Source: Rhodococcus sp. B7740 (GTDB lineage Bacteria; Actinomycetota; Actinomycetes; Mycobacteriales; Mycobacteriaceae). Taken from it: 64,000 bases of DNA. Position 1 is the first letter of the stretch. Each line of letters starts with the position of its first letter. The stretch is from positions 1,612,001 through 1,676,000 of the forward strand of contig NZ_CP010797.1 in NCBI RefSeq assembly GCF_000954115.1, in the 5' to 3' direction. Under the pieces are notes generated by a model that was not told the DNA's origin, did no database searches, and saw only the letters and a list, made by a program, of their open reading frames with translations. A program made the position numbers and the translations under genes. Below are positions 1 through 8,613 of the stretch, piece by piece.

Positions 1-531
1 CCCTTCTTCCTGCGCGGGGACCTCGACGGTTTCGCGGGTGCCCGCTCCGGCCTTCGGCTCGGCCTCGACTGCACCGGGGCGCAGCGAGATGACCGGAACG
101 TCGCCGTTGGCCTTGGCCTCGACGGTGAACGCGCCACCGAAGATGGAGTAGACGGCACTGCCGTCGCCGTTCAGTGCGACGACGTCGTTGTGGTAGCCCG
201 AGCCGAGGCGTGCTGCGAGTCGACCCGCAACTTCCTTGCCCTCGATCGTGGCTGCGGTGATGATCGCCGCAGGCGAGACCGACTCCGCAAGAGCCGACAG
301 CACGTCGACCTTCGGGGTGACCAGGAATCCGTCGACCGCGTCGGATTCGGCGGCGTAGATCTTCTCGGCACCGGCTTCGGTCAGCGCGTCGGCGACCTTG
401 TCGGTGGTGCCGACCGGGCCGGTGACGACCGCGGACGGCTCACCCAGCGCACGAGCGGCGGTGATCAGCTCGGTGCTGACCTTCTTCAGTGTTCCCTCGA
501 CGTGCTCCACGAGCACGAGTACTTCTGCCAT
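1..531 (-). CDS. etfA: Electron transfer flavoprotein alpha subunit, N-terminal part (runs off window)
   Basis: The reverse strand reads from an ATG at 531 to the window edge, giving the first 177 residues (start MAEVLVLVEHVEGTLKKV). This is the N-terminal domain of EtfA/FixB, which with EtfB forms the FAD/AMP-binding ETF dimer that takes electrons from acyl-CoA dehydrogenases. The C-terminal FAD-binding domain lies outside the window. The gene follows etfB on the same strand after 42 bp, so the two are probably co-transcribed, as in Rv3029c-Rv3028c. The fadE-type dehydrogenases near 58-61 kb are plausible electron donors. Family assignment is confident; only the 3' boundary is missing. Confidence 0.93.
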   Translation of the reverse strand, partial: MAEVLVLVEHVEGTLKKVSTELITAARALGEPSAVVTGPVGTTDKVADALTEAGAEKIYAAESDAVDGFLVTPKVDVLSALAESVSPAAIITAATIEGKEVAGRLAARLGSGYHNDVVALNGDGSAVYSIFGGAFTVEAKANGDVPVISLRPGAVEAEPKAGAGTRETVEVPAQEEG

Positions 532-573
532 GACTTGCTCCTCGTTTGTCTTCGATTGCTCGGTGGGGCGGGA

Positions 574-1374
574 TCAGATGATCTTCTGGCCGACGAGGTA
601 GGTGGCGATCTTGTCGCCGCCGTCGCCCTCGTCGGTGAGCCGCTCGCCTGCAGTCTTGGGAGGCTTGGGGGTGGACGACGTGACGGTCGTTCCCGCGTTG
701 TCGACGCCGACGATGCCGTCCTCGACACCGATGTCGGCCAGCGTGATGGTCTGCACCGTCTTCTTCTTGGCGGCCATGATGCCCTTGAACGACGGGAAGC
801 GCGGTTCGTTGATCTTCTCGGTGACGCTCACGATGGCGGGCAACGCGGCTTCGAGGCCGAAGATGCCTTCGTCGGTCTCCCGCTCGCCGGTGACCTTGCC
901 GTCCGCGACGGTGAGCTTGCGCAGCTGCGTCAGGGCCGGGATCTGCAGGTATTCGGCGATGATCGCCGGAACGGCACCGGTGCGGCCGTCGGTGGCCTCG
1001 TTGCCTGCGATGATGAGATCGGCCGGCTCGTCGTTCTCGAATGCGACGTTGCCGAGCGCTGCGGCCAGCGCGTACCCGGTCTGGATCGCGTCGGAGCCGT
1101 GCAGGGTCGGGTCGTTGAGGTGCACTGCGCTGTCTGCACCCATCGACAGGGCCTTGCGGATGGCATCGGTGGCGCGATCGGGGCCTGCGGACAGAACCTT
1201 GACCTCACCGCCTTGGGCTTCCTTGATGAGCAGTGCCTCTTCGACGGCCCGCTCGTTGATCTCGTCGAGGACGGCGTCGGCAGCCTCGCGATCGAGGGTG
1301 TAGTCACCGTCGGTGAGCTTGCGCTCGGACCACGTGTCTGGAACCTGCTTGATCAAAACAACGATGTTCGTCAT
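574..1374 (-). CDS. etfB: Electron transfer flavoprotein beta subunit
   Basis: A 266-residue protein beginning MTNIVVLIKQVPDTWSE, the characteristic EtfB/FixA N-terminus. It contains the nucleotide-binding segment around LIIAGNEATDGRTGAVPA (residues about 143-160) and ends in an Ala/Thr-rich tail usual for actinobacterial EtfB. It binds AMP and partners EtfA to carry electrons from acyl-CoA dehydrogenases to the membrane. The ATG at 1374 gives the family's normal length. It is the first gene of the leftward etfBA unit. The 155-bp gap to the divergent methyltransferase gene holds a strong palindrome at 1470-1485 that could serve either promoter. Confidence 0.95.
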   Translation of the reverse strand: MTNIVVLIKQVPDTWSERKLTDGDYTLDREAADAVLDEINERAVEEALLIKEAQGGEVKVLSAGPDRATDAIRKALSMGADSAVHLNDPTLHGSDAIQTGYALAAALGNVAFENDEPADLIIAGNEATDGRTGAVPAIIAEYLQIPALTQLRKLTVADGKVTGERETDEGIFGLEAALPAIVSVTEKINEPRFPSFKGIMAAKKKTVQTITLADIGVEDGIVGVDNAGTTVTSSTPKPPKTAGERLTDEGDGGDKIATYLVGQKII

Positions 1375-1469
1375 GGGTCTGCGTCGACCTCCTGGTCATG
1401 TTCTGCTGATCGTGAGTGTTCTAACGGTTCGTGCAGTTCTACGGTCTGGGACGAGGTTACCTCACCGTA

Positions 1470-1485
1470 GTTACCCGTGGGTAAC
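1470..1485. promoter_or_regulatory. Palindromic operator candidate between etfB and the MGLP cluster
   Basis: GTTACCCGTGGGTAAC has 7-bp inverted arms (GTTACCC/GGGTAAC) around a GT centre, with another GTTACC element at 1455-1460. It lies about 95 bp upstream of etfB and 45 bp upstream of the divergent methyltransferase start. Size and symmetry suit a dimeric TetR- or GntR-type repressor. No candidate regulator is encoded beside it. Confidence 0.45.
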
Positions 1486-1529
1486 ATACCTCCCTGCCTG
1501 TCCGACCATACATCTGTACCCCGACTGTT

Positions 1530-2369
1530 ATGGAGACCACGTTGGCTTACCTCCCCCGCGTCTCCACTAACCTTTCGTCGGTGAACGATTCATCGGCTCA
1601 GGCACCGGCACCGGCACCACTGCCCCTCACCGGGGAGCGCACCGTGCCCGGCATCGCCGAGGAGAACTACTGGTTCCGCCGCCACGAGGTGGTCTACCGC
1701 GCACTCGTCGAGCACTGCCGCGACCGAACGGTGCTGGAAGCGGGATCGGGAGAAGGCTACGGAGCCAACATGATTGCCGATGTCGCGACGACAGTCCTCG
1801 GTCTCGACTACGACAGGTCGGCCGCCGCGCACGTGCACGCCCGCTACCCGAGGGTGACGATGCTGCGCGGCAACCTCGACCGCCTCCCGGTCGCCGATTC
1901 CTCGATCGAGGTCGTCGTCAATTTCCAGGTGATCGAGCACCTCTGGGATCAGGGTGCGTTCCTCGCCGAGGTGCACCGGGTGCTCGCGCCCGGCGGCATT
2001 CTGTTGATCAGCACGCCCAACCGCATCACGTTCTCGCCCGGACGCGACACCCCGCTCAACCCGTTCCACACCCGCGAACTCGACGCGGCCGAACTCACCG
2101 AGCTTCTCGTGGACGCTCGGCTCGAGGTCGACGAACTCACCGGAGTCCGGCACGGACGCACGCTGGCCGCACTCGACGCCAAGCACGGCGGTTCGTTCAT
2201 CGACGCACAGATCGAACGGGCCCTGGCCGGTGAGCCCTGGCCGGCCGAACTCACCGAGGACGTCGCGGCCATCTCGATCGAGGACTTCGACATCGCCGCC
2301 GACCGCATCGACGACAGCCTCGATCTGGTCGCCGTCGCCCGCAAGAGTTCGAGCGCGGTGATCGGGTGA
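1530..2369 (+). CDS. SAM-dependent methyltransferase of the MGLP cluster (Rv3030-like)
   Basis: A 279-residue class I SAM methyltransferase. The SAM-binding motif EAGSGEGYGAN is at residues 70-80, and NFQVIEHLWDQ and STPNRITFSPGRDTP follow, closely resembling Rv3030 as I recall it. It is first in a three-gene unit; its stop overlaps the next gene by 4 bp (GTGA at 2366-2369), implying translational coupling. The context suggests it methylates the 6-O-methylglucose lipopolysaccharide or its precursor, but the exact position cannot be read from sequence. The ATG at 1530 gives a poorly conserved N-terminus; GTG 1581 is an alternative start. Confidence 0.87.
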   Translation: METTLAYLPRVSTNLSSVNDSSAQAPAPAPLPLTGERTVPGIAEENYWFRRHEVVYRALVEHCRDRTVLEAGSGEGYGANMIADVATTVLGLDYDRSAAAHVHARYPRVTMLRGNLDRLPVADSSIEVVVNFQVIEHLWDQGAFLAEVHRVLAPGGILLISTPNRITFSPGRDTPLNPFHTRELDAAELTELLVDARLEVDELTGVRHGRTLAALDAKHGGSFIDAQIERALAGEPWPAELTEDVAAISIEDFDIAADRIDDSLDLVAVARKSSSAVIG

Positions 2370-3925
2370 CATCCGGTGCCACCGTGCCGGGCATGTTCTC
2401 CCTCGTGCTGCACTCCCACCTGCCGTGGCTGGCCAATCACGGGCGCTGGCCCGTCGGCGAGGAATGGCTGTACCAGTCCTGGGCGGACTGCTATCTACCG
2501 ATCACCGAGGCGCTCGAGCGGCTGGCCGAGGACGGCCACGGCAACGTGCTCTCGCTGGGGGTCACCCCGGTACTGGCCGCTCAACTCGACGATCCACACT
2601 GCCTGTCCGGAATGCACCACTGGCTCGGGAACTGGCAGCTCAGAGCCCACGAGGCGACAGACCGAGACCTGTCCGTTCGGGAACACCGAGGTTCTGCCGC
2701 CGCGCTCGATCGATTCGAGACCCGGTGGCGGCACGGCGGGTCCGCGGTCCTTCGACCGCTGATCGACACCGGAACCGTCGAACTGCTGGGCGGCCCGTTG
2801 GCGCACCCGTTCCAGCCGCTGCTCGATCCCCGACTGCGCGCCTTCTCGCTCCGAGAAGGACTGCTCGACGCCCACACCCGGTGGGGCACAACGCCACGAG
2901 GGATCTGGGCACCCGAATGCGGATTCACCCCGGGCATGGAAACCGAGTACGCCGCGGCCGGGGTCTCGCACTTCATGGTCGACGGTCCGGCAATGCGCGG
3001 AGACACCTCCCTCGGCAGGCCGGTGTGGGACTCCGACGTCGTCGCGTTCGGACGCGATCTCCCGGTCAGCTACCGCGTGTGGTCACCGAAGTCCGGCTAT
3101 CCCGGCCACGGTTCCTATCGGGATTTCCACACCTACGATCACGCCACCGGTCTCAAACCGGCCCGGGTCACCGGCCGCTCGGTCGCGTCGAACGACAAGG
3201 CTCCCTACGACCCCGAACGGGCCGCAGCGACGGTGGACCGTCACGTCGCCGACTTCGTCGATGTGGTGCGCAGGCGGTTGATCTCCGAATCCGAGCGCAT
3301 CGGACGCGACGCCCTGGTCGTCGCAGCATTCGACACCGAGCTGTTCGGGCACTGGTGGCACGAGGGCCCACAGTGGCTCGGCAAGCTCATGCGCGCGCTT
3401 CCCGCCGCAGGCATCACCGTCGGCACGCTGAACGACGCCCGCGAGCAGGGTTACGTCGGGGCGCCGCTCGAACTGCAGGATTCGTCGTGGGGATCGGGCA
3501 AGGACTGGCGCGTGTGGGCGGGCGACGACGTAGCCGATCTGGTCGCGCTCAATTCCGAGGTGTCCCGGGCCGCTCTCGACGCCGTCGATACCGCCCGAGA
3601 CGCTCGGCGTCGCGCCGGTGGACCCGAACTACGCAATCGCGTCAACGATCAGATACTGCGTGAGACACTGATGGCCGTGGCCAGCGACTGGGCATTCATG
3701 GTCAGCAAGGATTCCGCCGCAGGCTACGCGCGGGAGCGGGCGCACGTCCATGCACATGCGCTGCGCGAGATCGCTGCCGCGGCCGCAGCTGGATCACCTG
3801 TCCGTGCAGACGAGTTGGCTCGGCAATGGAACCGCGCGGACGGACTGTTTCCTGCGTTGGATGCGCGCCGGCTGCCCGGTGCACACGGTGGCCGTGAGCG
3901 AGAAGGTGCAGGGGGGCGTCGATGA
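2366..3925 (+). CDS. GH57 family 1,4-alpha-glucan branching enzyme (Rv3031-like)
   Basis: A 519-residue GH57 protein. The family-opening motif HSHLPW is at residues 16-21. The catalytic glutamate lies in APECGF (Glu184) and the acid/base aspartate in FDTELFGHWW (about Asp323), followed by an all-alpha C-terminal region as in DUF1957-type branching enzymes. It would introduce alpha-1,6 branches into an alpha-1,4 glucan. The overlap with the preceding methyltransferase (4 bp) and the following GT4 gene (4 bp, ATGA) puts it in one operon for MGLP or a related cytosolic polysaccharide. ATG 2393 is a possible shorter start; GTG 2366 is preferred because of the coupling. Confidence 0.92.
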   Translation: MTSGATVPGMFSLVLHSHLPWLANHGRWPVGEEWLYQSWADCYLPITEALERLAEDGHGNVLSLGVTPVLAAQLDDPHCLSGMHHWLGNWQLRAHEATDRDLSVREHRGSAAALDRFETRWRHGGSAVLRPLIDTGTVELLGGPLAHPFQPLLDPRLRAFSLREGLLDAHTRWGTTPRGIWAPECGFTPGMETEYAAAGVSHFMVDGPAMRGDTSLGRPVWDSDVVAFGRDLPVSYRVWSPKSGYPGHGSYRDFHTYDHATGLKPARVTGRSVASNDKAPYDPERAAATVDRHVADFVDVVRRRLISESERIGRDALVVAAFDTELFGHWWHEGPQWLGKLMRALPAAGITVGTLNDAREQGYVGAPLELQDSSWGSGKDWRVWAGDDVADLVALNSEVSRAALDAVDTARDARRRAGGPELRNRVNDQILRETLMAVASDWAFMVSKDSAAGYARERAHVHAHALREIAAAAAAGSPVRADELARQWNRADGLFPALDARRLPGAHGGREREGAGGRR

Positions 3926-5169
3926 AAATCCTGATGGTGTCGTGGGAGTACCCACCCGTTGTGGTCGGCGGACTCGGCCGGCACGTGCACCACCTGGCAA
4001 CCGGGTTGGTTCGATGCGGGCACGAGGTCGTGGTTCTGTCGCGTCGCCCCACCGGAACCGACGCCGCCTCCCACCCGACGTCTCACCACATCGAGGACGG
4101 GGTGCTCGTCGTCGCCGTCGCCGAGGACCCGGCCCACTTCGTCTTCGGGGAGGACATGCTCGCATGGACCCTCGCGATGGGGCACGCGATGGTGCGTGCC
4201 GGCGTCGCGCTGGGAAAGCCCGGTCTGGGTGACGGTTGGCAGCCCGACGTCGTTCATGCCCACGACTGGCTCGTCGCACACCCGGCGATCGCACTCGCCG
4301 AGTTCTACGACGTACCGCTCGTCTCGACCATCCACGCCACCGAGGCCGGACGCCACAGCGGGTGGATATCCGGGCGCGTCAACCGCCAGGTGCACTCCGT
4401 CGAGTGGTGGCTCGCCAACGATTCCGATGCGGTGATCGCCTGCTCGACATCGATGAAGGACGAGGTCACCACCCTGTTCGGAGTATCGGAGTCGTCGGTG
4501 AAGGTGATTCGCAACGGAATCGACCGCTCCACCTGGCACTTTCGGCGACGAGAGCCTCGATCCGAGCCGGCCAAGTTGCTCTACGTCGGCCGCCTCGAGT
4601 ACGAGAAGGGCATCCAGGATGCCATCGCAGCTCTGCCCCGCATCCGACGGAGCCACCCGGGTACCACCCTGCACATCGCCGGCGAAGGAACACAGTTCGC
4701 CTGGTTGGCCGGGCTGGCGCGCACGCACCGGGTTGCCCGCGCTGTGTCGTTTCTGGGCAATCTCGACCACACCGAACTCCTCGGCTGGCTGCACGGAGCC
4801 GACGCCATCGTCCTGCCCAGTCGGTACGAACCTTTCGGCATCATCGCGCTGGAGGCCGCGGCCGCGGGCACCCCGCTGGTCGCGTCCACGGCAGGCGGTC
4901 TGGGTGAAGCGATCGTCGACGGCGTGACCGGCCTGTCCTTCGAGCCCGGCGACGTCGGCGGGCTGGCCGCTGCAGTGCGGCGCGTTCTCGACAATGCGGA
5001 CGCCGCACAGGAGAGGGCCGTGGCCGCCCGCGAACGCCTCACCGTCGACTTCGACTGGAAGCGCGTCGCCGAGACGACCGCCCAGGTCTATCTGGAAGCC
5101 AAACGCAAAGTTCGGCATCCGTTGGCCCGACCGCACATCGTCGAGCGCGCTCTGCCCGGCCGTACCTGA
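3922..5169 (+). CDS. GT4 alpha-(1,4)-glucosyltransferase (Rv3032-like)
   Basis: A 415-residue GT-B glycosyltransferase. The N-terminus MKILMVSWEYPPVVVGGLGR contains the acceptor-side GGLG loop of bacterial and plant glycogen synthase-like GT4 enzymes. The C-terminal donor site has YVGRLEYEKG and the E-x7-E motif in EPFGIIALEAAAAGTP. Rv3032 elongates the alpha-1,4 glucan of MGLP, and the identical neighbourhood supports the same role here. Its ATG overlaps the GH57 stop by 4 bp. It converges on the acyltransferase gene with an 11-bp gap; no terminator hairpin is visible between them. Confidence 0.92.
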   Translation: MKILMVSWEYPPVVVGGLGRHVHHLATGLVRCGHEVVVLSRRPTGTDAASHPTSHHIEDGVLVVAVAEDPAHFVFGEDMLAWTLAMGHAMVRAGVALGKPGLGDGWQPDVVHAHDWLVAHPAIALAEFYDVPLVSTIHATEAGRHSGWISGRVNRQVHSVEWWLANDSDAVIACSTSMKDEVTTLFGVSESSVKVIRNGIDRSTWHFRRREPRSEPAKLLYVGRLEYEKGIQDAIAALPRIRRSHPGTTLHIAGEGTQFAWLAGLARTHRVARAVSFLGNLDHTELLGWLHGADAIVLPSRYEPFGIIALEAAAAGTPLVASTAGGLGEAIVDGVTGLSFEPGDVGGLAAAVRRVLDNADAAQERAVAARERLTVDFDWKRVAETTAQVYLEAKRKVRHPLARPHIVERALPGRT

Positions 5170-5180
5170 GACCAGCAGGG

Positions 5181-5942
5181 TCAGTTCTCTCGTGCCGCCT
5201 CGGCCTGTCCGAGCGCCTTCTTGCGAGCGATATCCTCCAGCGCGGCAATGTATTTCGCGCGTTCGGCGGCACCGGCTTCCCAGGCGACCTTGCGATTGCG
5301 GACGACCTTGGCCGGGGCACCGACCGCGATGCTGTAATCCGGGATCTCACCCTTGACCACGGCATGGGCTCCTAGCACGCAGCCCCGACCGATCCGGGTC
5401 TCGCGCAGAATCGTCACCTTGGCCGCGATCCACGTGTCCGGCCCGATTCTCACCGGCCCCTTGACGATTCCCTGATCCTTGATCGGCATGTTCACATCGT
5501 CCATCCGATGATCGAAATCGCAGATGTAGCACCAGTCGGCCACCAGCGTCGACGCGCCGATCTCGATGTCGAGGTAGGTGTTGACGACGTTGTCCTTGCC
5601 GAAGACCACCTTGTCGCCGATCCGCAGCGAACCCTCGTGGCAGCGAATGGCATTGCCGTCGCCGATGTGTACCCAGCGCCCGATCTCGAGGCGCGAGAGC
5701 TCGGGAGTGGAGTGGATCTCGACGTTCTTGCCGAGAAACACCATGCCCTTGAGGATCACGTGCGGATTGGCCAGCTTGAACTTCGCGAGGCGGTAGTAGC
5801 GCACCAGGTACCACGGCGTGTACGCCTTGTTGGCGAGCACCCAGTCGAGGGACGCACGCGTGAGGAACCGCGCCTGGTCGGTGTCGCGTCGTCTCGACCC
5901 GCGCCAGCGTGTCCGCAGCGGCGCGTTCCACATACTCGTCAT
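5181..5942 (-). CDS. Left-handed beta-helix acyltransferase (WbbJ type, Rv3034c-like)
   Basis: A 253-residue protein with several imperfect hexapeptide repeats in the middle and C-terminal half (for example GPVRIGPDTWIAAKVTI, RIGRGCVLGAHAVVKGE), typical of trimeric left-handed beta-helix O-acetyl or succinyl transferases. The N-terminal 60 residues are basic and hydrophobic. It is transcribed towards the MGLP genes and diverges from the PQQ lipoprotein, as in mycobacteria. MGLP carries acyl groups, so acylation of that polysaccharide is a reasonable inference, but the acceptor cannot be read from the sequence. Start chosen at ATG 5942. Confidence 0.82.
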   Translation of the reverse strand: MTSMWNAPLRTRWRGSRRRDTDQARFLTRASLDWVLANKAYTPWYLVRYYRLAKFKLANPHVILKGMVFLGKNVEIHSTPELSRLEIGRWVHIGDGNAIRCHEGSLRIGDKVVFGKDNVVNTYLDIEIGASTLVADWCYICDFDHRMDDVNMPIKDQGIVKGPVRIGPDTWIAAKVTILRETRIGRGCVLGAHAVVKGEIPDYSIAVGAPAKVVRNRKVAWEAGAAERAKYIAALEDIARKKALGQAEAAREN

Positions 5943-6091
5943 GGTGGTTCACCCTAGTTTCTCGTTCGCCCGCTCTCTGCCGCCACCCTCACGCGGGCTA
6001 GGGTTGTCTGTCGACCGTTGCTCGTCGGCGGAACGAACACAGACGCCCCGGCACCGTGTCGGGCACGGACTCGAGTCATGGGGAGCGATCG

Positions 6092-7414
6092 ATGCGCGGC
6101 GTCAGGGCCAACGGTAGGACCGGCAGAAAGGTCACCGCTTTCGCAGCAGCGCTGGCGCTGGTGACCGTGAGCGGCTGTGGTACCGACACCTCGGCGATAG
6201 AGCCGCTCTCTCCCGATTCGTGGCCTGCAGCGCACGCGAATTCCCACAACAGCGCCACCACCGGGGTGTCGGTGTCGACCCCACTGTCCCTGGACTGGAC
6301 GCGCCCCACCGGCGGCACGGTGACCTCCCCGGTGTCCATCGGATCGACCGGTCAGATGTTCGTCACGGCCGCCACCGAATCCGGTTGCAACCTCTTCTCG
6401 TTCGAGATCGACTCCGCCCGTAAACGCTGGTGCAATCGCGTCGGACCGTCCGTCGTCACTGCAACGCCGACGGTCGATTCGGCGATCAACGTCTACATCG
6501 GCGACGACGGCGGCATGAACTCGTACAACGACCACGGCCAACTACGTTGGCGCACACCGGTGTACGGAGTGCCCAAGTCCGCGCAGTTCCTCGGGGACGG
6601 CAGCGTGCTCTCGATCACCCAGATGGGGCAGGTCAGCGTTCTGGATTCGCAGAACGGGCAACTTCGAGTACCGATTCTCGATCTCGTTCCGACACCGAAC
6701 TTCCTGACCGACCCGAATTCGGATTTTCTGCCGGTCGATACCGGACTCGACCGGTGCAGCTCGGGCGGATCCGAGTGCCCGGTACCCGCCGCACCCGCCG
6801 TCGACGCCGCGACCGGGTCGATCTACCTGACCCTGTGGCGTCCGGGTTCGATTGCACCGCAACTCGTTTCACTGCAGTACGAACGTGATGGCACGCCAGG
6901 GCTCGTCGAGCGTTGGTCCTCGGACCTGCTGCCCGCCGGGATCGCGTCCAGTCCGGTGCTGTCCCAGGACGGATCGACGGTCTACCTGGCCGATGTCGAC
7001 GGCAGGCTGACCGCGTTCGACACCGCCGACGGGCGACAGAAGTGGACCGAGGGTACCGGCCTCGGCATCGGTGCCGCTCCGTCGATCGCCTCGGACGGCA
7101 CGATCGTGCCGTCGGGCGGCGACGGCACTCTCGTCGGCTTGCGCGACAACGGAGATTCGGCCGAGCGAGTCTGGGTCCGCGACGACGTTCAACAGGCAGG
7201 CACGGCAGCTCAATCCGCCGACGGGCGCGGCCATACCGTCGTCCGTGAGGACGACGGACTGGCGCTGCTCACGTTCGACGCGGCCACCGGTGAGACGGTG
7301 GATGTGCAGCCCGTTCCCGACGTCGTCGGCACCACCGTCGGAACGTCGATCGGCCCGGACGGCCAGGTCGTCACCGCGAGCTACCTCGGCGAGATCTTCA
7401 CCTACACGGGCTGA
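6092..7414 (+). CDS. PQQ-type beta-propeller lipoprotein (Rv3035-like)
   Basis: A 440-residue exported lipoprotein. The basic N-terminus, hydrophobic stretch and lipobox TVSGC (lipidated Cys29) mark a type II signal peptide. The rest is a chain of PQQ/WD-like blades, for example VYLADVDGRLTAFDTADGRQ. No quinoprotein active-site set is evident, so it is probably a structural or binding propeller. The start at 6092 is fixed by GGGGAG at 6080-6085; a longer ATG at 6056 would spoil the signal peptide. Its 3' end overlaps the convergent THUMP-like gene by 13 bp. Function is unknown. Confidence 0.83.
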   Translation: MRGVRANGRTGRKVTAFAAALALVTVSGCGTDTSAIEPLSPDSWPAAHANSHNSATTGVSVSTPLSLDWTRPTGGTVTSPVSIGSTGQMFVTAATESGCNLFSFEIDSARKRWCNRVGPSVVTATPTVDSAINVYIGDDGGMNSYNDHGQLRWRTPVYGVPKSAQFLGDGSVLSITQMGQVSVLDSQNGQLRVPILDLVPTPNFLTDPNSDFLPVDTGLDRCSSGGSECPVPAAPAVDAATGSIYLTLWRPGSIAPQLVSLQYERDGTPGLVERWSSDLLPAGIASSPVLSQDGSTVYLADVDGRLTAFDTADGRQKWTEGTGLGIGAAPSIASDGTIVPSGGDGTLVGLRDNGDSAERVWVRDDVQQAGTAAQSADGRGHTVVREDDGLALLTFDAATGETVDVQPVPDVVGTTVGTSIGPDGQVVTASYLGEIFTYTG

Positions 7415-8574
7415 CCGACAGCCCCCGGCGCGCAGACGAACGCCACCGCGGACCGATCGACTCGGGCGATCACCACCGACAGAGCCACGGATCCCCGAAG
7501 TTTGAGCTTGGGCCGCAGCAGCGCCGGATCCACGTCGACTCCGCGGACCAGAATTTCCACCGAGCCGCAGTCCATCCGATTCAGTTGTTGCCGAAGCACC
7601 TTCTCCGAGAACTTGGACTGCTCCAGAATCCGAAACCCGCGCACCCCGGCCGGGACCGTGTCGCCGGTCAGATACGCGATTCTCGGATCGAGTTGCCACA
7701 GACCGAATCTGGCACCGTAGTGCCGAACCAAACCGGCCCTGACCACCGCGCCGTCGGGATCGACGATGTAGCTGCCTGGGGGCCAAACCGGAATGTCGTC
7801 GGATTCCGAATCGGTGATCTCGAACACACCGCCGTCGGACCGAAGGACCGCAGCACGTCGCCGAACACCGTTCTCGCTCAACCCTTCCGACCAGAGGCAC
7901 GCCTCTCGCACTCCCCCGTCCAGCGAGACCACCTCGACCTCACCCGCCCAGTCGACAGAGTCGAAATCCAGGCCGGGCGCACATTTGACGACCAGGTCTC
8001 GGCCTCGATAGGCGTCGAGCAGGTCCGGTAGCGGTGGTTGCAACGCTGCCGGGTCGTGGCGTCGCCGCCCACCCGCTCGGCGGCCGGGATCGGCGACGAC
8101 GACGGTGTCACGCGTCGTCGGGGTCAGTGCGTCGGCGCGCAGTACGGTGGCGTCCGGGACGTTGTGTGCGGCCATCCGAAGCCGAATCGGGTCCAGATCG
8201 CTGCCCACCGCCAACTCCGCGGTGCCGATCAGGACCGACAGTTCGCTGCCGATCGAACACGTGACATCGTGCACCCGTCGTCCGGCTAGTCGAGCGGCCC
8301 GCCTGCGTGCGACGAGCGTCGGCGTTGCCTGCTGCACCGCCTCGTCGGTGACCCACCATCGGTCGGAGTCGAGTAGTTTCACCCGCGCCTTGCGGCGGAC
8401 GGTCACGGTTTCGATCAGGGCACCCGCGTGGGGGGGGAATCGCTCCCGGATCGAGGAGATGTCTCGCACCGCTGTTCTCGTACCGAATTCGAGGCCGTCC
8501 GCAGCGTCGAGTGCCTCGATGCCGACCTCGCTGTGCATGAAATCGAGGTCGGCATCGGTGAAGTCATATCCCAC
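7402..8574 (-). CDS. THUMP-like SAM methyltransferase (Rv3037c-like)
   Basis: A 390-residue protein of the THUMP-domain-like methyltransferase family. The central Rossmann part shows DVTCSIGSELSVL and GSDLDPIRLRMA (SAM binding), then VVVADPGRRAGGRRRH, which takes the place of the usual catalytic NPPY-type loop. The C-terminal half forms the THUMP-like extension. Members occur in most mycolate-producing bacteria and are presumed nucleic-acid methyltransferases; the substrate is not established. The gene heads the leftward side of this neighbourhood and overlaps the convergent lipoprotein gene by 13 bp. The ATG at 8574 has no competing start nearby. Confidence 0.82.
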   Translation of the reverse strand: MGYDFTDADLDFMHSEVGIEALDAADGLEFGTRTAVRDISSIRERFPPHAGALIETVTVRRKARVKLLDSDRWWVTDEAVQQATPTLVARRRAARLAGRRVHDVTCSIGSELSVLIGTAELAVGSDLDPIRLRMAAHNVPDATVLRADALTPTTRDTVVVADPGRRAGGRRRHDPAALQPPLPDLLDAYRGRDLVVKCAPGLDFDSVDWAGEVEVVSLDGGVREACLWSEGLSENGVRRRAAVLRSDGGVFEITDSESDDIPVWPPGSYIVDPDGAVVRAGLVRHYGARFGLWQLDPRIAYLTGDTVPAGVRGFRILEQSKFSEKVLRQQLNRMDCGSVEILVRGVDVDPALLRPKLKLRGSVALSVVIARVDRSAVAFVCAPGAVGQPV

Positions 8575-8613
8575 GGCAGGCCCCGCCGTCGACCCCTGCG
8601 GCGTGACTGCCTG

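Noticed and set aside
3724..5136. 470-codon reverse frame opposite the GT4 gene
   Set aside because: Antisense shadow of a well-supported glycosyltransferase, with no domain similarity.
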